Assembly: GCA_033002965.1 (NCBI GenBank)
Contig: JAURVB010012638.1
Span: 1 to 64,000, forward strand
Direction of reading: 5' to 3'
Origin: Piper betle
Lineage: Eukaryota; Streptophyta; Magnoliopsida; Piperales; Piperaceae
DNA: 64,000 bases
Shown piece by piece: positions 56,681 through 64,000 of the stretch (positions are counted from its first letter, which is position 1; each line of letters opens with the position of its first letter). The notes beneath the pieces were generated by a model, which made no database searches, had not been told where the DNA came from, and saw only the letters and a program-made list of their open reading frames with translations. The translations under genes were made by a program, and so were the position numbers.

Positions 56681-58573
56681 ATGGTGACACAGACCCGCCG
56701 GACACAGATCAGGACCCCATCGCCTCCAGTAGCCAGACAGGACAGTCCTAGCCCTGTTCACAGTGACGCCGCCTCCAGTCAACCTAGGACTGCCATGCCA
56801 CCAGTAGAGGTCAGTGTGCCAGTTTCAGCTAGCCGACGTGGTGAGAGCCATCATCAAGACAGTCGCCGCGACCGAGATAGTCGTCGAGACCGAGATAGTC
56901 GTCGAGACCGAGATAGTCGCCGGGACCGAGACAGTGGTCGTGACAGTTACTGCACCAGAAGTAGTCGACAGGAGAGAGACGCAGCGATCACCAGGTTGGC
57001 GGAAGCTCAGATACAAATGCTACACAGTCAGGAAGAATTTAGGAGACAAATGCAGCAAGACCAACAGGAATTTAGGAGAGAGCTCAGACAGATAGCCCTT
57101 TCTGTGGCCAGAACTGAGAAGAGACCAGCAGTGGGTGAAGAGGCACCGGGAGAGCCAGTAGTTTCCACAGACCCTATGCCGCCGCCTCCTCCTCCACCGC
57201 TGCAACAGAGGGCTACTCCAACGACAGCCCCCTTATTTGCCCCACTTCAGGCGGGGATGAGACCGGACATCAGTGGAACCACAGCAGTAGGTAGCGGGCA
57301 GACTGCAGGCGGAAGTGGAGCTGCAAGATTTGATGGTATACCAGCAGGTACGGGACCACAAATTCCTCGGTATGAGCAAGGAGAAGGATCGAACAGATCA
57401 GTGGATACGAGGAAATTGGGACTGTGGCAGTACGAGAAGTTCGTGAAGAATGGTGGACGACCGTTCTTTGGAAAGTTGGACGCGGAAGAGGCATTCTTGT
57501 GGATATCGTCAGCCATAGGTGTGTTTGACACTATGGCATGCCCGATGGAGCACCGAGTGCGCATCATCACAGGAGCATTCCAGGACGAAGCCAGGATATG
57601 GTGGAGTTCGGTCCAGAATTCTATATTTGCCCATCGTCAGCCCCAGGACATCACATGGGAGGAATTTAGGGCGGAATTCGATGGAAAGTATTTTCCGCCA
57701 AACATCAGGAAGAGAAAGGAACGAGAATTCCAGACGCTGAGGCAGGGACCCATGACGGTGGTACAATACGAGACTAGGTTTAGAGCTCTAGAGAGATTTG
57801 CACCAGACTTGGTGTCCACCGAAGAAAGAAGGATAGAGCGTTTTTACGAAGGCCTCCATCACGAGATCAGGATGGCCTATTTGGATAGGAAGTTCGCTAC
57901 CTTTGGTGATGTAGTGAGAGCTGCAGGCGAGGCAGAACGAGTTATAGCTGCTAGACCTCACCAGGATGTTGACCAGAGGCAGCAACATTCGAGGCCATAT
58001 CAGCCAGAGCAGGGAGAACAGCAGAGACATCAGTCAGATGCACCAGTTGCCATGAGGGCTATGGATGCCCAAGTTCAGGGCTACAGAGCACCCTTCTGTC
58101 AGAATTGCCGACGTCGTCATGGAGGTGAGTGCAGAGCAGGCACAAACACATGCTACAGATGCGGTCAGCGAGGACATAGAGCTGCAGAGTGCAGTGTAGG
58201 CACAGACGTGTGCTATAGTTGCGGTCAACCAGGGCATAGAGCTGCAACTTGTCCAACCGGCCAGACCCAACAGGTGACGCTCCCAGCACCACCGCAGAGA
58301 CTTGCGCTCCCAGGTCCCCAGCAACAACCACAGCAGACAGGCAGAGACCAACAGCCACCGAGGCAGCAGCAGAGAGGACTTGTAGCTATCATGACAGGAC
58401 AAGAACATCAGGCCTTGGATCAGAGAGGAATGCAAACAACGCCACCAGCAGGACTATCCGTCTCGGTACCACCATGGACAGCTGGGATGGACACAGCCAC
58501 GATTGCTGAAGCACTGGAGGATACGACAAACGTGACAGGTACGCAAGCGTCTCACTTCAGATTTCACATTTAG
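56681..58573 (+). CDS. gag: Ty3/gypsy gag polyprotein, intact ORF without pol
   Basis: 630 codons, uninterrupted. Residues 61-84 are Arg/Asp-rich repeats (SRRDRD) from an 18-bp tandem repeat. 97-140 is charged and probably helical (AEAQIQMLHSQEEFRRQM). A Pro run lies near 166-173. The capsid-type gag core is about 240-425 (LWQYEKFVKNGGRPFFGKLD, RIITGAFQDEARIWWSS, YETRFRALERFAPDL). Three Cys motifs follow: degenerate CQNCRRRHGGEC (473-484), then CX2CX4HX4C at 491-504 and 511-524, which bind RNA. A Gln/Pro-rich tail ends with NVTGT, the usual start of protease, so the ORF was cut there by deletion of pol. The product would form the particle shell and package RNA. Starting at the first ATG leaves a ~210-bp leader after the PBS. 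An element like this would need pol in trans. Confidence 0.93.
   Translation: MVTQTRRTQIRTPSPPVARQDSPSPVHSDAASSQPRTAMPPVEVSVPVSASRRGESHHQDSRRDRDSRRDRDSRRDRDSRRDRDSGRDSYCTRSSRQERDAAITRLAEAQIQMLHSQEEFRRQMQQDQQEFRRELRQIALSVARTEKRPAVGEEAPGEPVVSTDPMPPPPPPPLQQRATPTTAPLFAPLQAGMRPDISGTTAVGSGQTAGGSGAARFDGIPAGTGPQIPRYEQGEGSNRSVDTRKLGLWQYEKFVKNGGRPFFGKLDAEEAFLWISSAIGVFDTMACPMEHRVRIITGAFQDEARIWWSSVQNSIFAHRQPQDITWEEFRAEFDGKYFPPNIRKRKEREFQTLRQGPMTVVQYETRFRALERFAPDLVSTEERRIERFYEGLHHEIRMAYLDRKFATFGDVVRAAGEAERVIAARPHQDVDQRQQHSRPYQPEQGEQQRHQSDAPVAMRAMDAQVQGYRAPFCQNCRRRHGGECRAGTNTCYRCGQRGHRAAECSVGTDVCYSCGQPGHRAATCPTGQTQQVTLPAPPQRLALPGPQQQPQQTGRDQQPPRQQQRGLVAIMTGQEHQALDQRGMQTTPPAGLSVSVPPWTAGMDTATIAEALEDTTNVTGTQASHFRFHI
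56864..56935 (+). repeat. 18-bp tandem repeat in gag
   Basis: Four units of the type 'cgtcgagaccgagatagt', keeping frame and giving (RRDRDS)4. Confidence 0.95.
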
Positions 58574-58631
58574 TAGATAGCTACCAGAGTGAAACCTCCT
58601 TAATCTAAAATTTCGAGGACGAAATTTTTAT

Positions 58632-58643
58632 AAGGAGGGAAGG
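58632..58643 (+). promoter_or_regulatory. Polypurine tract of the inner C unit
   Basis: AAGGAGGGAAGG followed by one T and the LTR start TGTAAAACCCGTG at 58645. It lies only ~60 bp after the gag stop, confirming the loss of pol. Confidence 0.9.
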
Positions 58644-58644
58644 T

Positions 58645-61360
58645 TGTAAAACCCGTGATTCGAGTCAGGGTTTTACGTTACCGAACCAGTCGGTTCGATC
58701 GTTGGTTCGAGTCGAGTCGGTTTCATGAATCGCGTGCTGAGTCGAGACCAGCCGTGAGTTATGAGCGATGAGAGTCAGGTGTACCTGAATATATGATGAT
58801 AACGTCGAGAAGATGGTGAGATACGAGTTATCTGAATATATGAAAGTATGCAGTATTTTTTTCTTTTTATATGTTTGATCGTAGAAATAGTTTTAGGGCC
58901 GAATGACGAATTAGGACGCGTTGGATTATATTCGGGTGGGTTATTAGTTATAGAGCATGTCATTTGGATGTTGTTGTGTTTGTTTTATTTTATGTGATTT
59001 TTCCATATTTTTCTAGATTTTTTTAGAATTTATTACGAACTAGTTATTATTTTGACTCGAGTAGGAATCGAGTCAATACTTATTTACGAAAATGCCATCG
59101 CACGCACTTCTTCTTCCTCCCGACCTTTTCTCCCCCACATCCAAAACCCTAGCCGCCGCCGCCGCCCCTGTTCGCGCGCTGCCGACGCCGCCTGGCCGCC
59201 GATCAACGCCGCCCCGCCCCGCCGTGTCGTCGCCGTGCCGCCCCGACCAACCCCGGCCACCGTCGCGCCGCCACGACGCCGGAATCGCCCCACAAGCCGC
59301 GACGCTCCGCCCACTGATTTCGCCGCCGTCCGGGCCGCGCCGCCGCCGCTGTGACCCCGACGACCACCCCCTCGACGTCGCCGACGTTTCCCCCATCGTC
59401 CCGACCACCGTCGAGGCCGGCCGGAGCCTCGATCGGAGAACGCCGCCACCGCCGCCCATTTTCGACGCCGCCGTCGACGGCCATCGCCGCCTCGGCTACC
59501 CTGTTTGACACCACCATTGGACCGAGCTCGTCGAGCTGGTGCCGATAGACCCCCTGATTGCTCCGTCCCAAATCATCGCCGGAAAACCGTCGGAATCCGC
59601 CGGAAAACCGCCGACACTCGCCGGAAAACCGCCGGAACCGCCGGAAATTGGATTTGTGGGAAATTCGCCGGATCATCCGCCGAACGCACCCGGTCCAATC
59701 TGATCGGACTTCGGACGCCGCTAGGTGCCGAATTCGAGTTTCGAGCCACGAAACGGAAACCCTAGCCGTCGCCGATTTTCGACGACGCGAGGTATAATTT
59801 ATTTTAATTTAATTATTTGAAAGTTTTGATTATTAGAATTGCATGCTAGGATTGGTGAATTGTGTGTTATAATAATATATATAAATGTAGATTTGATTAA
59901 GGATAAAAATATGAAATTTGTTTGATTGTGTGGTGTTAAAAATAGAAGTTATGAAACTAATTAGGGTTATTAAGTAATAATCATGATCTAATCAAACTAG
60001 CTTAAGTAGACTCGCTAGAATTGATATAGGTTGATGTGTGTTGATTGACGTGTGATTGTGTTGATTGTGTGTGTATGCTATAGGATATGTGATTCATCAT
60101 GCGGGCGTTAGTTTTTAGCTTGATTGTGTAGGTACGGTGTAGGAGCTCGCCGCCTAGGCGCGTGGACCCGTTTGGAGCTTCTACCAGGTCCGTTTAGGAC
60201 TCGTTCTCTGATTTACGCTACTCTCTTGTGTATTTGATTTATTATGTGCAGGACGAGTTAAGTGGCGTTTTATCGAATCCCACTTAACTCGGGCCATTTA
60301 GCCAACGATTTTCCGGATTAATAACCCTCGAGGATGAGATCCCTCGAGTTTGTTTTCGAACTTCAGATCCAGCTCACGTTGCCTTCGGGCCTATTGTATA
60401 AATCCCAACCCAGACCTATATATATGTATAGTTTTCGTGTTTTTGTGAGAGACTGAATGAGGGAAATCCGACTACCGTGCTACGCGAGCGGGCACGTGTG
60501 TGTCGACAGTGGGCTCTGGAATGGTGTGCGGGCCGTTTCATTCCCGAGGGATCCTGACAACTCCACCTTTGAGTTCCTCAAACCCGGAGAAGTGTGGAGG
60601 TTCACGGGTACTGCATTGCAGCGCATGTCTAGACTTGTGGTTTCAAAGGGTACTGAAGGCGACTGCCTGAGAGTACTCGGCCTTCGTGCTCAAGGCCAGG
60701 AGTAATATGGAAGGTGCAGAGGGCGGAAAGGAATGAGATTTGACGCGAGAAGCAATAGAGAAATGGCCGAGGCATGAGAATGTGAAAGATAGGGGGACGC
60801 TGTCGACCCGAGGGCGACGGCTCCCGTATGTGCCCTGATGAGAGTTCTTGAGGAAGTATATGGTTTTCATTCAACAGGAGAGTTTGCTCTCCTGTGCCAG
60901 ATTGATATTAGTTATTTTCCGGGCCGGTAACACTCGTTACTGACGGTTTTTCTATATATATGTAGGTGAGGAATGCGAGCGATGAAAGCTGTCGGGACTG
61001 CGGAGGAGCAGCACGGAACCGCGCACACATGTACCTGCCGCGTGTAACGTATAATGACGGTGTGTTATTGTTACGTGAATGATAATTTTGATGTGTTTGC
61101 TTGAGATGAATTACTTGTTATGAAACGAACTGATAAATATGAATGAGTAGGGAGCCTTGGAGTTCAGACTCGGCTCAGGTAAAAAGAATGAGATAATGAT
61201 TGAATGTCACGGTAGATTATTATGTGTTACCGTATTTTTATAAAATAGTATATATTTTCTTTTGGTTTCGTCATTTATTATTTTGTCTTGTCTTTGCTTG
61301 TACATCATAGCATGCATGTAGGACTCCGTTAGAACCCACGCATCCCATCCATGCATTTCA
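58645..61360 (+). mobile_element. C2 inner 3' LTR
   Basis: Starts TGTAAAACCCGTGATTCG. It contains the CCG-rich island (59100-59790), the 'gccgcctaggcgcg' block near 60149, a TATA-like box at 60397-60403 and an 82-codon frame at 60457-60705. Homology to the C LTR end stops near 'atgcatttca' (61360), ~140 bp short of the end; the next bases are the reverse of 59865-59878. Confidence 0.9.
60397..60403 (+). promoter_or_regulatory. Putative TATA box of the C2 inner LTR
   Basis: TATAAAT in 'attgtataaatccc', conserved at 2118 and, reversed, at 56211-56217. Confidence 0.4.
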
Positions 61361-62595
61361 TGTATATTATTATAACACACAATTCACCAATCCTAGCATG
61401 CAATTCTAATAATCAAAACTTTCAAATCATTAAATTAAAATAAATTATACCTCGCGTCGTCGAAAATCGGCGACGGCTAGGGTTTCCGTTTCGGGCTCGA
61501 AACTCGAATTCGGCAGCTAGCGGCGTCCGAAGTCCAATCAGATTGGACCGGGTGCGTTTAGCGGATGATCCGGCGAATTTCCCACAAATCCAATTTCTGG
61601 CGGTTTTCCGGCGAGTGTCGGCGGTTTTCCGGCGGATTCCGACGGTTTTCCGGCGATGATTTGGGACGGAGCAATCAGGGGGTCTATCGGCACCAGCTCG
61701 ACGAGTGGTCCAATGGTGGTGTCAAACAGGGTAGCCGAGGCGGCGATGGCCGTCGACGGCGGCGTCGAAAATGGGCGGCGGTGGCGGCGTTCTCCGATCG
61801 AGGTTCCGGCCGGCCTCGACGGTGGTCGGGACGATGGGGGAAACGTCGGCGACGTCGAGGGGGTGGTCGTCGGGGTCACAGCGGCGACGGCGCGGCTCGG
61901 ACGGCAGCGCAATCAGTGGGTGGAGCGTCGCGGCTTGTGGGGCGATTCCGGCGTCGTGGCGGCGCGACGGTGGCCAGGGTTGGTCGGGTGGCACCGCGAC
62001 GACACGACGGGGCGGGGCGGCGTTGATCGGCGGCCAGGCGGCGTCGGCCGTGGCGGCGGCAGCGCGCAAACAGGGGCGGCGGCGGCGGCTAGGGTTTTGG
62101 ATGTGGGGGAGAATAGGTCGGGAGGAAGAAGAAGTGCGTGCGATGGCATTTTCGTAAATAAGTATTGACTCGATTCCTACTCGAGTCAAAATAATAACTA
62201 GTTCGTAATAAATTCTAAAACAAATCTAGAAAAATATGGAAAAATCACATAAAATAAAACAAACACAACAACATCCAAATGACATGCTCTATAACTAATA
62301 ACCCACCCGAATATAATCCAACGCGTCCTAATTCGTCATTCGGCCCTAAAACTATTTCTACGATCAAACATATAAAAAGAAAAATACTGCATACTTTCAT
62401 ATATTCAGATAACTCATATCTCACCATCTTCTCGACGTTATCATCACATATTCAGGTACACCTGACTCTCATCGCTCATAACTCACGGCTGGTCTCGACT
62501 CAGCACGCGATTCATGAAACCGACTCGACTCGAACCAATGATCGAACCGACTGGTTCGATAACATAAAACCCTGACTCGAATCACGGGTTTTACA
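61361..62595 (-). mobile_element. C2 outer LTR, right part
   Basis: Reverse complement of 58645-59878, a little more diverged than the left pair (small indels in the CCG-rich island, for example near 61960-62070). It ends GGGTTTTACA at 62595, followed by the ATACA TSD. Confidence 0.9.
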
Positions 62596-63890
62596 ATACA
62601 AATCATTTTAAATAATTTAATATAATGACTTAATTAATTGCCAATTAAATATTCGGGAATGAATAAAAAGTGAATAAATTATTATAGATATACCTAAGCT
62701 TTTATTTAATGAATTAAGTATTTAGAACTCACTAAAATGGCTATTAGTAATGATAGTGATTAAAAATTAAAATTGTAAACTAAATCATTAAGATTGTGGT
62801 CAAGTAATTATCCCCTCAAAGGAAAATATACTAATATTAGTAATTAAATACTTGTTTATAAGTTAATAATTATTTTATTATTAGTGAAGTGTGAATTATG
62901 ATTTAAATAATTAATTTAAAATGTAAAATATGACTTAAATGATTATGTCACGTGAATAATTAATTTTCTCACTAGACATGTTGTAAATGTTGAGAATTTA
63001 ATATTTAATATTGTTAAATGGTGCATGCTTTATATTAGTTCAGAATTCTAATAATGATATATTTAAGTCATTTAGTTGCATCCATTTCTACTCAAATAAA
63101 ATTATACTTATGCATAATTTTACTGCACCCTTTAAAAAATTACTATGTGGGAGTCTTGGTCAACTTGAGTTCATATCCGACCACCATGTGCCGAGCACAA
63201 CTGGGGTCAATAAAATGACACAATCTCGACACAGGGCAGCACCCCCTTAAAGATTAAATACCTAGCCCAATGCCGATTGGGGTGACATGGCGCAGTGGTG
63301 CAAGATGGCTCATTATGCACTTGTAATACCGAGAGGGTGAGTCAATGACAAATGTCGGTAACTACATGCCATGGGCTATATAAGGTGTGTGCGCATGCAT
63401 GGGATTATAGCTGGATGGGGTGGCCACCCCTCCTGGTATAATTGGAGCTCAACATAGGGTCATAACTACTATAAGTCTCAAGAAATGATAATAGGGATTA
63501 TATTGATTTGTTTCATTTGATTATGCGGCTTAGTGATTTATCACTAACGCAGAATTGCCTATGCAGGTGAGCAGGTTCAGACTGAGGAATAAAAGTGTGG
63601 TTGGTGGTTCTTTTACCCACCTAGGTTTAATAAATTGATAATAAATTAGACTTTCTTTTATTCTCTTGTGTTCTAATTGTGGCTATGGGAAACGGTCAGA
63701 GACTATGAGACTTTATGCTCACGTAGTTAATTTTTTTATGTATTGTCACGTGCTATCAAAACATGATTTACTTTTATGAATTATAAATTTCTAGACTTAT
63801 TTTCCGTATTACGATTCATGTTCTTGAATGTTATTGTTACATCATTTATGTTTTTGAGTAACCCCCGGCCGATAAGGGCGGGTCGTTACA

Positions 63891-64000
63891 AGTAGTATTA
63901 GCCTGTTTCGAGCAACGAGCCAAGTGTTACTATATGAAATTAAGTGTCTCATATATTAATTTTCTATTAATTTTCAAGATTTTAAAAAACTCTTGACAAT
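63891..64000 (-). mobile_element. Minus-strand B-type LTR end at the window edge
   Basis: From about 63904 'cgagccaagtgttactatat' and 'taagtgtctcata' match the LTR ends at 47780 and 49495. The first ~13 bases ('agtagtattag') could be a decayed PBS of the preceding LTR or a mutated LTR end; the two readings cannot be separated here. Confidence 0.6.

Larger units (their letters stand above)
55115..62595 (-). mobile_element. Composite C2: minus-strand C LTR split by a plus-strand C unit, TSD ATACA
   Basis: The left end TGTAACACCCCG and right end CGGGTTTTACA are flanked by ATACA at 55110-55114 and 62596-62600. The host LTR closes in register ('ggataatacaaatcatttta'). The outer parts, 55115-56426 and 61361-62595, are the two ends of one minus-strand C LTR with ~0.3 kb lost in the middle. 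Between them, in plus orientation, are a PBS region, gag, PPT and a C LTR lacking only its last ~140 bp. The 5' LTR of the inner unit and all of pol are missing. Confidence 0.85.
52492..63890 (+). mobile_element. F 3' LTR, interrupted
   Basis: Segments: 52492-53573, AATCGG-rich insert 53574-54433, 54434-55114, composite C2 55115-62595, then 62601-63890, ending 'gggcgggtcgttaca'. Net length about 3.0 kb. The first part carries (AT)n and (TTA)n tracts and the 'cccataccctagcc'-type block; 53230-53570 is sequence not shared with other LTRs here. The last part matches the B1 and B2 LTR 3' halves. Confidence 0.8.

Noticed and set aside
63891..63903. A decayed primer-binding site after the F LTR, implying a further element to the right.
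   Set aside because: The 13 bases fit a mutated minus-strand LTR end about as well, so I did not call a PBS.

Overview
The window is repeat-only DNA from a flowering plant. Evidence for a plant: Ty3/gypsy integrase with a C-terminal chromodomain-like tail (Tekay/Del-type chromovirus, inferred), primer-binding sites complementary to initiator Met-tRNA, a Ty1/copia remnant, a Tat/Ogre-like gag and a plant-type 5S rRNA-derived segment. I found no host gene, tRNA gene or intact rRNA gene, and the species cannot be named from the sequence. Nearly every base belongs to a stack of nested LTR retrotransposons. Many layers can be ordered because their 5-bp target-site duplications (TSDs) are still readable.

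Family names used here. A: pol-bearing, LTRs mostly about 2.3-2.9 kb with TGTAA...TTACA-type ends. B: same LTR type, but with a non-coding 0.4-1.0 kb internal region. C: LTRs about 2.9-3.1 kb containing a CCG-rich island, TGTAAAAC...GTGTTACA ends, gag-bearing. D: TGTCAC...GTGACA ends. E: a gag-only remnant with a different (non-Met) primer-binding site. F: a plus-strand pol remnant close to A.

Layout. 1-3316: joined LTR fragments of A/B and C. 3317-4690: copia remnant. 4691-6583, 14818-14938, 20843-22348 and 22349-24397: body and 3' LTR of element D, split by B1 (6589-14812, TSD AGTAT) and by A1 (14939-20837, TSD ATCCG). 24398-26120 and 33047-33202: element E, split by A2 (26121-33041, TSD CCTAA), which itself carries solo LTR A3 (27321-28837, TSD AACAC). 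33203-47526: element B2, whose 5' LTR contains solo LTR A4 (33648-39184, TSD GTTTT) with solo LTR C1 inside it (33791-36886, TSD GTTTT), and solo LTR A5 (39455-42070, TSD GGGAT). 47527-47760: 5S-derived segment. 47761-49555: minus-strand B3. 49556-63890: F pol and its long 3' LTR, carrying an AATCGG-rich insert and composite C2 (55115-62595, TSD ATACA), which holds an intact 630-codon gag ORF.

Most unusual points. (1) A1 has a correct TSD, but both outer ends are the same LTR end, with a microhomology switch point at 20665-20675; it looks like an aberrant cDNA that integrated. (2) C2 is a plus-strand PBS-gag-PPT-LTR unit inside a minus-strand LTR, with two hairpins formed around its primer-binding site. 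(3) Two LTRs of different families inserted at the same homologous position of related LTRs. (4) Family B keeps similar non-coding internal regions in three copies. (5) A 5S rRNA-derived segment lies between two elements. Pol fragments in the window carry deletions or stops, so no autonomous element is present; the only long clean frames are the A1 RNase H/integrase ORF and the C2 gag ORF.
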